Shown here one piece after another: positions 16,855-24,176 of a DNA stretch of 51,954 nt. Under the pieces are notes generated by a model. That model saw nothing but the letters and a program-made list of their open reading frames with translations. It ran no database searches and was not told where the DNA came from. The translations under genes and the position numbers were made by a program. The stretch is from an uncultured Bacteroidales bacterium (GTDB lineage Bacteria; Bacteroidota; Bacteroidia; Bacteroidales; UBA932): contig CAMVGM010000012.1 of the NCBI GenBank assembly GCA_947167015.1, positions 1-51,954 on the forward strand, in the 5' to 3' direction. The first letter of the stretch is position 1, and each line of letters opens with the position of its first letter.

Positions 16855-16888
16855 CACTTGCAAAAGAGGAACGGATTTTGTTACTTTG
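16855..16888 (+). promoter_or_regulatory. Cargo promoter, copy 1
   Basis: A TTG (16858-16860), a 20-base spacer and TTACTTTG (16881-16888) resemble a host-type Bacteroidota promoter. The whole 34-base stretch recurs almost unchanged at 21745-21778, differing at three positions. It lacks the TGTCCTTT box of the phage promoters. Confidence 0.65.
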
Positions 16889-16919
16889 TGGTGCGATAAA
16901 CACTTAAAACCATTGGGGA

Positions 16920-17168
16920 ATGAACGAGAATTTGGTCAAAGAATTTGAATTCTTTACCGAGAATCACGACGAATTGGTCAAAAAGTATCCGAACAAATTC
17001 GTGGTCTTGAAAGATAGAACCGTTGTATTAGCGGGAGACTCTTTCGAGGAAGCTTACGCCAAGGCACATGATTCTGGGCTCGTTCTAGGCACATTCCTGA
17101 TCCAAGAGTGTACCGAGGGAGACAGTGCTTACACACAAACCTTTCTATCGCGTGTCGTTTTTGCTTGA
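16920..17168 (+). CDS. DUF5678-like small protein, partner of aspartic protease
   Basis: An 82-residue acidic protein. The pattern ENHDELVKKYPNKFVVLKD, then VVLAGDSFEEAYAKAHDSG, matches the compact DUF5678 fold (strand-strand-helix) as I know it. It has no membrane segment or catalytic motif. A ribosome-binding GGGGAA precedes the start. The retropepsin gene begins three bases after its stop, so the two are translated as a pair. Small DUF5678 proteins beside aspartic proteases are, to my knowledge, a recurring arrangement without an assigned role. It could be the substrate, inhibitor or adaptor of the protease. The DNA is visibly AT-richer than the tail genes around it. Confidence 0.7.
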   Translation: MNENLVKEFEFFTENHDELVKKYPNKFVVLKDRTVVLAGDSFEEAYAKAHDSGLVLGTFLIQECTEGDSAYTQTFLSRVVFA

Positions 17169-17171
17169 GAG

Positions 17172-17738
17172 ATGAGTGTAAATGTTCTTACTCAGGCTTA
17201 TTCGGCCATCGTTAATTGTATAAAAACGTCCGTAAAGATTACCAATATTAACACAGGCGTCGTTGTTGATACGTTTGGAATCTGGGATACTGGTGCCACC
17301 AATTCCGTTATCACAAAAAGCGTTGCCAAACAGCTTGGGCTAACTCCGGTTTCATATACCAGGGTTCGTGGAGTCGGCGGTCTTATGCCAACACCGGAGT
17401 ACTTGGTTAAGATTACACTGAATAATGAGAATATCACGTTGGTATCCCGCGTGACCGAATGTGAAGAACTGTCCGCCGAGCAAGACACCGGGATGCTTGT
17501 CGGAATGAATATTATTCGTCTGGGGGATATTTGCATTACAAATTTCGATGGAAAAACTGTGATGACGTTCCGCGTTCCGTCGCTTGAGACCATTAATTAT
17601 GTCGAAGAGGTAAATTTGCATAATAAATGCCTCAAGATTCACGAACTGAACATAGCGAAGCGACTTCCCGATAAATGTGCCTGCGGAAGCGGGAAAGACT
17701 ATAAGAATTGTCACGGAAAGAGTTTGTATCACAAATAG
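17172..17738 (+). CDS. Retropepsin-like aspartic protease with C-terminal SEC-C zinc motif
   Basis: A 188-residue protein in two parts. Residues 20-140 are a single-lobe aspartic protease domain with the active-site motif WDTGATNSVI (D39) and a later hydrophobic-Gly segment (MLVGMNIIRLGD). Such proteases work as homodimers, each chain giving one Asp. Residues 169-182 (CACGSGKDYKNCHG) are a complete SEC-C zinc-binding motif (C169, C171, C180, H181), used elsewhere to bind partner proteins. No signal peptide, so it acts in the cytoplasm. It follows the DUF5678-like gene and ends in a strong terminator. Not a capsid protease: one of S49 type is already present. Likely cargo. Confidence 0.82.
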   Translation: MSVNVLTQAYSAIVNCIKTSVKITNINTGVVVDTFGIWDTGATNSVITKSVAKQLGLTPVSYTRVRGVGGLMPTPEYLVKITLNNENITLVSRVTECEELSAEQDTGMLVGMNIIRLGDICITNFDGKTVMTFRVPSLETINYVEEVNLHNKCLKIHELNIAKRLPDKCACGSGKDYKNCHGKSLYHK

Positions 17739-17740
17739 CA

Positions 17741-17769
17741 TCGCTCCCCGGGAGGGAGCGATTTTTTTT
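17741..17769 (+). terminator. Rho-independent terminator after protease gene
   Basis: CGCTCCC pairs with GGGAGCG across a short loop (CGGGA region), followed by a run of at least eight T. It insulates the DUF5678-protease pair from what follows. Confidence 0.85.
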
Positions 17770-17812
17770 GGCGCATATTTTGCAATAGTCTGGGTGTAAA
17801 AGGAATGACGCT

Positions 17813-18085
17813 ATGTTTTGGGTTTGGACTATACCTACCGGATTCTTTATCTTGATCGTGTTGATCGATGTCTTCCAACGTCTTCAAAAGAGGGCGGAAT
17901 TGAAGCAGGTTGACCGCGATCATAGAAAGGTGATGGATGCCCTAACCGAAGAAGAGCACAATCGTATTGATCAAGCCTTGAAGCTTTTCTATGCCGGTAA
18001 GATTGATGCTGAAACGTTGAACTACCGGGTGACCAAAGAGCATCGTGCAGCAGCTGAACGTGCTGGCGTCCGAAACTGGTGCTAA
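17813..18085 (+). CDS. Small membrane-anchored protein of cargo cassette 1
   Basis: A 90-residue protein with one N-terminal membrane helix (FWVWTIPTGFFILIVLIDVF, about 2-21), then a basic stretch and a charged cytoplasmic helical tail. AAAGGA upstream of ATG 17813 is a plausible ribosome-binding site. It lies between the terminator of the protease gene and the repeated terminator-promoter element before the tape measure gene. The base composition resembles the protease pair, so it probably came with it. The tail (residues 40-85) has a TEEEHNRIDQALKLFYAGKID segment reminiscent of short SHOCT-like helices, a weak resemblance. Function unknown. Confidence 0.6.
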   Translation: MFWVWTIPTGFFILIVLIDVFQRLQKRAELKQVDRDHRKVMDALTEEEHNRIDQALKLFYAGKIDAETLNYRVTKEHRAAAERAGVRNWC

Positions 18086-18094
18086 CATTATAGA

Positions 18095-18142
18095 TTTGTC
18101 CTTTATAGCCGCTTGAGGGCGGCTATTTTTGTGCCATAAATC
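18095..18142 (+). promoter_or_regulatory. Terminator plus phage promoter, copy 1 (before tape measure)
   Basis: A 48-base element that recurs at 22387-22434 with two differences. It contains TGTCCTTT (18097-18104), a hairpin (ATAGCCGC with GCGGCTAT) running into TTTTT, and the -7 box TATTTTTG (18124-18131), with exactly 19 bases between boxes. The hairpin can end upstream cargo transcripts while the same DNA starts a new one. ATG of the tape measure gene follows at 18152. Confidence 0.75.
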
Positions 18143-18151
18143 TTGTGTTTT

Positions 18152-21100
18152 ATGGCAAAGACTCTCGTTGAAGAAGACCTTCGGTTGAATCTCATCGTCA
18201 ATGGTGATGATGGTAGAAAAAAGATACTCGACCTGAAGGATAAAATCAAGGGCTTGAATAACCAACTTGACGCAGAAAACGCCAAATTGAAGGATCTCGA
18301 ACGGTCCAATAAAGCTGGCTCTGCGCAATACAAGAAGGTTCAGCAGAACATTGAAAACCTGACGAAGTCGATCGACCGCGAAAACAGAAGCCTGACTTCT
18401 TTGGAACGACAGCGAAAGATCGACACGATGACGATGTCGGAGCTCCAGAAGCATATAAAAAGAGTGAATCTGGTACTTAAGGAAACAGAGCCGGGGACCC
18501 AAAAATGGCGTGACTTAAATGAAGAACTACGGAATTCAAAAAAGCGTTTCAAGGAACTATCAGATCAGTCAAGCAAGACGGGCGGGATACTGAGACGCAT
18601 TTCTGAAATGTCTGCAGGCGGGGTTCTCCTTGTAACCAAGATTGCCGCCATTATGAGGCGTATTATCCAGGGAGTCGCGAAGATAATGAGCAGTTTTGCC
18701 GACTTCGAACAGGAAAACGCCAATCTAGCATCCATCCTTCGTGTTAACTCTGAGGAAATGGCCCGTCTGACCCAAAATGCAAAGGAACTGGGCGCGAAAA
18801 CGGAGTACTCATCTACGCAGGTGTCGGGATTGCAAATCGAGTTGGCAAAGCTTGGATTCACCCAGCGTGAGATCCTGAATATGACGGAGCCGACCCTGGC
18901 TTTCGCTACGGCGGTTGGGACGGATCTTGCGTCTGCAGCTGCTTTTGCCGGTGCAGGTCTGAGGGCTTTCGGCCTCCAGTCCAAGTATGCAACCGACTTC
19001 CTGGAAGTGATGGCGGCAGCTACGACGCGATCGGCCCTTGACTTTGAAAAACTCCAGACAAGCATCTCCATTGTCGGACCTATCGCGAAAAGTTTTGGGC
19101 TGGATGCGCGGGACACCGTCAGCCTGTTAGGTGTGTTGTCGAACGTGGGATTTGACGCCTCTTCGGCGGCTACAGCGTTGCGAAAAATCCTGCTAGAGAC
19201 GGCCAAAGATGGTGGTAAGGTCCAGAAGGCAGTAGGCGGGGAAGTTAAGAGCTTTGACGAACTAGTCAGTGCTATGGAGCGCTTGCGCGAAAAAGGCCTT
19301 GATCTTAATGAGGCAAATCGTCTTGTCGGCCAGAGAGCCGCAAGCGCCTTCCTGGCTTTGGCGGATGGCATAACAACGGCAAGAGATCTCAGAATTGAGT
19401 TGGATGGAGTGAATGGTGAACTGGAGGAGATGCACGAGAGGCGCTTGAACACAATGAAAGGAAGTGTTTATCTCCTCAAAAGTGCGTGGGACAATTTCAA
19501 GATTTCCGTAGGAGAGAGTGCCGGATGGTTGAAAAAAGTCATTGACTTAGTCACGGCAAGTGTGGAGTTGTTGAACAGAGCTCTGTTCCGGGCGGCACGT
19601 ATTGCTCATAAAAAGGAAGGATTTGCTGGCAGTATTCAGGAAATTGCCGATGCCGGCGGTGACGTCGCGGCATATTTGGATGAGCAGAATGAAAAGGTCA
19701 ATGCTGCAGTCGAGCGCTCCGAGAAACACTGGTCCCGTTTTATCCCATTCTATCGGCATATTACAAAACGCGTGGCCAAAGCGGCCGAGGAACGGAAAGA
19801 AGCATTTGAAGAAGCTGCTGCTGAGTGGGCTGAGGGGGATGGATTTGTTGGCCCCGTCCTTCCCGGCAGTCCTGGACTATCCCCGAATGGTGATGAAGAT
19901 CCTGACCCGAATCCGGACAAGAAATCCTGGTCTCTGGAGAATGATCGGACTTTTCTGGAGGCGAAACTGGAGTTGACGCGGCAGTACAACGAGGGCGAGA
20001 TCAAGGATCAGGAGACCTACAACGAGAAGCTGCTGGAGCTGGAGATCGCTATGCTGACAGCCCGCCTGGCGCTGCGCAAGGAGTCCGGTACGGACCGGCT
20101 CCAGTTGGAGCAGCAGCTGCTCGAAAAGGTCCACCAGCAGCAGGAGAACGCCCGGAAGAAGGATGAGCAGCTAGCCAAGGAAAAGGCGCAGATCCTTGCA
20201 GAGATTGAGACCGACGCCGCCAAGAAGGCCCGCGCCCAGGAGGATGCCCGCTATGCCGAGGAGCAGAAGAAATACCAGGGAAACGCCGAGATGCTGGAAT
20301 TGATCGAGAAGAAGCACCAGCAGAACCTGGCGAAAATCCATATCGATGCCGAAAATGCTTGGCTGAAGAAGCAGCAGGAGCAGCACGAGTTGGAGCGGAA
20401 GCAGATTGAGAAGAACTACGCCGAGCAGATTGCTGCCGCGAAGACGGTGGGTGCCGAGGCGATGTTGAAGCGAGAGATGGCGGCCGCCCTGAATGCAGCA
20501 GACCTGGAGTATTTGAAGAGTCTTCGAGACGCGGTGAGCGTCATTGTAAAAGAGGGGAAAATTGACGGCTTTGTCCTAACCGATGAGCAGAAACGTGAAT
20601 TCGAGAAAAAACTTGCCGACATCATTGCCCAGATTAATGCCGCAAATGGCGCCCTCAAGGGTGAGGATAGGACCAAGCGGGGCATCGGCGGCGGATCCCT
20701 GTTCGGTGTCGCCCAAACGCAGTGGGAGCAACTATTCCGGAACCTCAAAGAGGGGAAAGCAGGAGCGGAAGATCTGCTCATTGCCTTAAACGGGTTGGGC
20801 GGTGCCGCCCAACAGGGCTTCCAGCTGGCCAGCCAGGCGATCGCGATGACGAACGCAAAGGAGCAGGAGGAACTGAAAGCCTACCAGAAGGCGAATAGTG
20901 AGAAGCAGAAGGATCTTCAGAAGCGTCTCGATGCTGGCCTAATGACCCAGGCCCAGTATGATGCGGAGATTGAGAAGATGCAGGTAGAGCAGGATGCCAA
21001 GGAAGAGGCGCTCGCCGTCAAGCAGGCGGAGCGCGAGAAGCGGATGAACATCTCGCAGGCGATTATCGAGACCGCCCTTTCCGTCCTCAAGACTTACAAG

Positions 21101-21727
21101 CAGTTTGGCGGTTGGCCGGCCGGTGTCGCTCCGGCAGCCATAATGGGAGCCATAGGTGCGGCGCAGGTTGCGTTGATCTCTTCGACCCCTGTCACCGGCC
21201 GCGAGCAGGGAGGTGCCTTCGACCAGGATGGACGCCCGGTCCGCGTGCGCCGCCGGCAGGACGGCCGGACCTTCCCGGCCCGCCTCTCTCCGGACCGCCG
21301 GGGATTCATCGACCGGCCGACGGTGCTGGTGGGGGAGAACGGGACGGAGTACGTGATTCCGTCCGAGGCCCTGCAGAACCCGTCCGTGGCACCGTTCGTG
21401 GATGCCATCGAGACGGCACGGCGCCACGGACGCCTGCGAGACCTCCGGCTGGAGGCGGTGCAGCCGCGCCTGGCCGTCGCCGGGCGGGCCGCCGGCGGAT
21501 TCTTCGACGATGATGCGGCGGCTGGATTCCCGGGCGGTAGCGTGATGATGCCGGAGGGTGTACGCCTGTCGGGCGCAACCTACCAGGAACTCCTGCAGGC
21601 GCTTCGCCGAATGAACGTCATCTTCAGCAAGCCCATCAAGGCGGAAGTGACGATGCTGGGCCGGAACGGCATCGTGGAGAAGATGGAAGAGTACAACCGT
21701 GCCCAAGGACGAGGACGGCTCGGGTGA
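18152..21727 (+). CDS. Tail tape measure protein
   Basis: A 1,191-residue protein that sets tail length and passes through the tail tube at injection. Residues 20-150 are coiled coil. Residues 180-420 are the TP901-type tape measure core (LGAKTEYSSTQVSGLQIELA, later GFDASSAATALRKIL). Residues 600-780 are a long Glu/Lys/Gln coiled coil. A hydrophobic Ala-rich segment near 965-1010 (AIIETALSVLKTYKQFGG and following) may cross the cell membrane. ATG 18152 was chosen over a TTG three codons earlier. The first half is AT-richer than the second from about 19,960 on, which suggests recombination. 1,191 residues would give a tail of roughly 180 nm by the usual 1.5 angstrom rule. Confidence 0.92.
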   Translation: MAKTLVEEDLRLNLIVNGDDGRKKILDLKDKIKGLNNQLDAENAKLKDLERSNKAGSAQYKKVQQNIENLTKSIDRENRSLTSLERQRKIDTMTMSELQKHIKRVNLVLKETEPGTQKWRDLNEELRNSKKRFKELSDQSSKTGGILRRISEMSAGGVLLVTKIAAIMRRIIQGVAKIMSSFADFEQENANLASILRVNSEEMARLTQNAKELGAKTEYSSTQVSGLQIELAKLGFTQREILNMTEPTLAFATAVGTDLASAAAFAGAGLRAFGLQSKYATDFLEVMAAATTRSALDFEKLQTSISIVGPIAKSFGLDARDTVSLLGVLSNVGFDASSAATALRKILLETAKDGGKVQKAVGGEVKSFDELVSAMERLREKGLDLNEANRLVGQRAASAFLALADGITTARDLRIELDGVNGELEEMHERRLNTMKGSVYLLKSAWDNFKISVGESAGWLKKVIDLVTASVELLNRALFRAARIAHKKEGFAGSIQEIADAGGDVAAYLDEQNEKVNAAVERSEKHWSRFIPFYRHITKRVAKAAEERKEAFEEAAAEWAEGDGFVGPVLPGSPGLSPNGDEDPDPNPDKKSWSLENDRTFLEAKLELTRQYNEGEIKDQETYNEKLLELEIAMLTARLALRKESGTDRLQLEQQLLEKVHQQQENARKKDEQLAKEKAQILAEIETDAAKKARAQEDARYAEEQKKYQGNAEMLELIEKKHQQNLAKIHIDAENAWLKKQQEQHELERKQIEKNYAEQIAAAKTVGAEAMLKREMAAALNAADLEYLKSLRDAVSVIVKEGKIDGFVLTDEQKREFEKKLADIIAQINAANGALKGEDRTKRGIGGGSLFGVAQTQWEQLFRNLKEGKAGAEDLLIALNGLGGAAQQGFQLASQAIAMTNAKEQEELKAYQKANSEKQKDLQKRLDAGLMTQAQYDAEIEKMQVEQDAKEEALAVKQAEREKRMNISQAIIETALSVLKTYKQFGGWPAGVAPAAIMGAIGAAQVALISSTPVTGREQGGAFDQDGRPVRVRRRQDGRTFPARLSPDRRGFIDRPTVLVGENGTEYVIPSEALQNPSVAPFVDAIETARRHGRLRDLRLEAVQPRLAVAGRAAGGFFDDDAAAGFPGGSVMMPEGVRLSGATYQELLQALRRMNVIFSKPIKAEVTMLGRNGIVEKMEEYNRAQGRGRLG

Positions 21728-21744
21728 TTGACGCAGGTTTAATT

Positions 21745-21778
21745 CACTTGCAAAAGAGGAACGGTTTTTGTAACTTTA
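21745..21778 (+). promoter_or_regulatory. Cargo promoter, copy 2
   Basis: Nearly identical to 16855-16888: CACTTGCAAAAGAGGAACGG is shared exactly, followed by a -7 box TAACTTTA (21771-21778). The gene start at 21789 is 10 bases after the box. Confidence 0.65.
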
Positions 21779-21788
21779 CTATCAAAGA

Positions 21789-22373
21789 ATGATGCCTGTG
21801 AAACCCTTGATTTGCATACTTTCGGCGGTCTTGCTGTCCGCGTCCGCGTGGGCGCAGGACGGCAAGCTGTTGTCCTATACCAGGGAGTTCAAGCTACCGG
21901 ACAAAGATTACAAGGAGTTATTGGAAAGCCTTCTTGAGAGTTACCAGGAGAATTCTGGCGCCTACGATGGTTGGGCGAGGGGCTATGCCCTTGGTGACGG
22001 TCTGTCACTGGAGACGTTGGATTACGATGCGAAGGTGCTGGCTTTTCGCGGCCGCGTTGAGAATTATACCGGCGTTAGCGGATTGCGTGACGGCCTGTTT
22101 GGGAGTAATTATGCGTTTAGCTACACGATGAGCATTTCCCTTACCGGGGATCGGGTCCTTTTTGAGATGACGGATATTCGCGGCCAGATGAACGGTAACT
22201 CCTTATCTCGGAAATGGGGAACGCTCAATGATTATATGACCGAAGGAACGGACGGGGTCCGAGGCGGGTTGTATGGACCCGTCTGGCGCCGTTCCGACCG
22301 GATTCTCAGGGGATATCTTCAGGAGTTTTTTGATCAGGCTACACAGCGGATGTATGACTCGGTAACGGATTGA
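21789..22373 (+). CDS. Secreted protein, DUF4468-like, probable lysogenic cargo
   Basis: A 194-residue protein with a clear signal peptide (hydrophobic 6-20, cleavage likely after AWA near residue 22), so it is exported from the host cell. The mature part has alternating strands and helices, with features resembling DUF4468 (a TBP-like fold common in Bacteroidota secreted proteins): an opening strand-helix unit (FKLPDKDYKELLESLL) and a central strand pair around FEMTDIRGQM. This match is tentative. Tail genes of phages do not normally encode exported proteins, so I read it as cargo that changes the lysogen surface. It has its own promoter, shared in sequence with cassette 1, and a terminator element after it. 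Confidence 0.65.
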   Translation: MMPVKPLICILSAVLLSASAWAQDGKLLSYTREFKLPDKDYKELLESLLESYQENSGAYDGWARGYALGDGLSLETLDYDAKVLAFRGRVENYTGVSGLRDGLFGSNYAFSYTMSISLTGDRVLFEMTDIRGQMNGNSLSRKWGTLNDYMTEGTDGVRGGLYGPVWRRSDRILRGYLQEFFDQATQRMYDSVTD

Positions 22374-22386
22374 TCCAGATATTCCG

Positions 22387-22434
22387 TTTGTCCTTTATAG
22401 CCGCCTGCGGGCGGCTATTTTTGTGCCATAAATC
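22387..22434 (+). promoter_or_regulatory. Terminator plus phage promoter, copy 2 (before tail hub gene)
   Basis: It matches 18095-18142 at 46 of 48 bases. TGTCCTTT is at 22389-22396 and TATTTTTG at 22416-22423, 19 bases apart, with the same hairpin running into T5 between them. The next ATG is at 22443. Confidence 0.75.
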
Positions 22435-22442
22435 GAGCATTT

Positions 22443-24125
22443 ATGGTTGATATCTTGACCGACACCGGCGTATTCCTGGATCTGGACCCGGAAGCCGAGT
22501 TTGAGATTACGATTGAGAATCCGCTGCTGCAGGAGGACCGGATCCCGGTTCCCTTCAGCACGGCCATCTCTTTCCTGCCGACGCCGGCCAACAAGGCCGT
22601 CTTCGGCTACCTGGACACGATGATGCTGGAGCCGACGGTGAAGCAGCTAGGTGCTTCCATCCTCGTAGGCGGCGTGCAACTGTACACGGGCTCCCTGGTC
22701 TATGACAGCATCGACGAGAGCGGCCGGATCAACTATACCTTCTCCGGAAAGGATCTAAAGACGGCGTGGGGTGCGAAGATATGGGAGACGCCGGGTCTGA
22801 CCTGGCCGGACTATGAGTACGGCGCGCTGTTGGCCGCCCTGAAGGCGGATCAAATCCCAGGCGTACATCTGCCGCCCGTCGTGGACAGGGCGCTGGTTGG
22901 GACTCCTGGCTTTCGTGCGACGCCCTCCGGCTATCGGCCCGGTACCGGGCAGGTTAATTATAACCAGAAGTTCCGGAACCAGCCGGATGCCTTGAGCTTT
23001 TCGGAGATCGTCCCCGCAGTCGAGATCGGCAGGATCCTTGGTTCGGCCGTATCGTTCCAGGATATTTCGGATGCAAGCGCTTTCCTACAGCAGGCAGTCG
23101 TGTTCGGAACCAACTGGAGCGCCGGTTTCCCGGAAACCAAAGCCTCGTATTACGACTATGATGTCGCCAAGACGCTTCCGGATATTACCTTGGCAGATCT
23201 TCTCCTGGATGTATGCCGGATGTTCTGCGCAACTGTCTTCCAGGACGGAGCATGCTTCCGGATGATGCCGGCGACCGATGTGCTTGAACCGGCATCTCCG
23301 CTTGACTGGGACTCCAAGGTGTCAAATACATTCCGCTCCTCGCGGGAAGGGAAGACGGGGTATGAACTGGATTTCGAGCAGGATCCTTCCACGTCGGAAC
23401 AAAACTCCGACGTGGACACGAAGGAGGCGGCAACGCTCTCCGGCGTGCTGGGTTCCGCCATCGAAGACTACGATGCCGTGAGGCACACCGGACTGGATGA
23501 TCTGTATTCTCTGAAGAGAGCTGATCCTGTCCAAATCAATAACCTCCAAGGCACTTCCATCGGCATTGCGACGGAGATCCTGATCGATCGCTGCGACCGG
23601 GCGGGAGCAAAGCAGGAGGCCGAAGGAACGGAGGAAACGGAAAAGGTATCCATCGGCCTGCACCTGGCGAAATGCGCCCCGGTGCGACGTTATTGGATTC
23701 AGACCATGAACGTCCGAACGCTCAGGTCAGATATCCGGATGGCCGCCATGCTGACCTTGCCGGCGTATGGCGCCGAGCGTCCGACGGACGTCTATATCGC
23801 CCTGTACGGCAATGGCCAGGCTTGTGACAAAGGTGTGGTGATTGCGGACCCGGACAGCGCCGAGAGCGCAGACCAGACCATCGGTGCATCGCTCGCGCCG
23901 GCAGAGCTCTTCGAGCGGTACCATCAGGCATACGCGGCCTGGCTGGCGAAGGACCGGCAGTTGCTGTCCGTGGATCTGAACCTCTCGGTGATGGAACTGG
24001 CCGCCTTCCGGATGTGGCAGGCGGTGCGGGTGCGCAGCCGTAATTTCCTTGTCTCCAAGCTGTCCGTCCGTGTGTCTGCAGCTGCCAACGGTGTGGATGT
24101 GAGCGCGGATCTGATCTCCTTGTAG
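22443..24125 (+). CDS. Tail hub or baseplate protein
   Basis: A 560-residue protein directly after the tape measure gene (and cargo gene), where siphoviruses encode distal tail and hub proteins. The N-terminus (VFLDLDPEAEFEITIENPLL) and following region are beta-rich, as in gp27-like hub domains; the rest alternates strands and loops. Asp/Glu-rich turns are common. It has no signal peptide. I recognise no enzyme motif, so a structural hub that anchors the fibre is the best reading. Its own phage promoter lies just upstream. Confidence 0.65.
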   Translation: MVDILTDTGVFLDLDPEAEFEITIENPLLQEDRIPVPFSTAISFLPTPANKAVFGYLDTMMLEPTVKQLGASILVGGVQLYTGSLVYDSIDESGRINYTFSGKDLKTAWGAKIWETPGLTWPDYEYGALLAALKADQIPGVHLPPVVDRALVGTPGFRATPSGYRPGTGQVNYNQKFRNQPDALSFSEIVPAVEIGRILGSAVSFQDISDASAFLQQAVVFGTNWSAGFPETKASYYDYDVAKTLPDITLADLLLDVCRMFCATVFQDGACFRMMPATDVLEPASPLDWDSKVSNTFRSSREGKTGYELDFEQDPSTSEQNSDVDTKEAATLSGVLGSAIEDYDAVRHTGLDDLYSLKRADPVQINNLQGTSIGIATEILIDRCDRAGAKQEAEGTEETEKVSIGLHLAKCAPVRRYWIQTMNVRTLRSDIRMAAMLTLPAYGAERPTDVYIALYGNGQACDKGVVIADPDSAESADQTIGASLAPAELFERYHQAYAAWLAKDRQLLSVDLNLSVMELAAFRMWQAVRVRSRNFLVSKLSVRVSAAANGVDVSADLISL

Positions 24126-24126
24126 T

Positions 24127-24161
24127 TGTCCTTTCTGCCGGAGGCGGAAAGGGTAGATTTG
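24127..24161 (+). promoter_or_regulatory. Phage promoter, TGTCCTTT family, before tail fibre
   Basis: TGTCCTTT (24127-24134), 19 bases, then TAGATTTG (24154-24161). Between them is a hairpin, CCTTTCTGCC with GGCGGAAAGG, whose sequence differs from the other copies although the boxes and spacing are the same. Confidence 0.75.
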
Positions 24162-24176
24162 CACAAAAGCTGAGTG

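Noticed and set aside
17172..17738. Retropepsin as a remnant of a retroelement
   Set aside because: No reverse transcriptase or integrase of that type nearby; the SEC-C motif and DUF5678-like partner point to a bacterial gene family.
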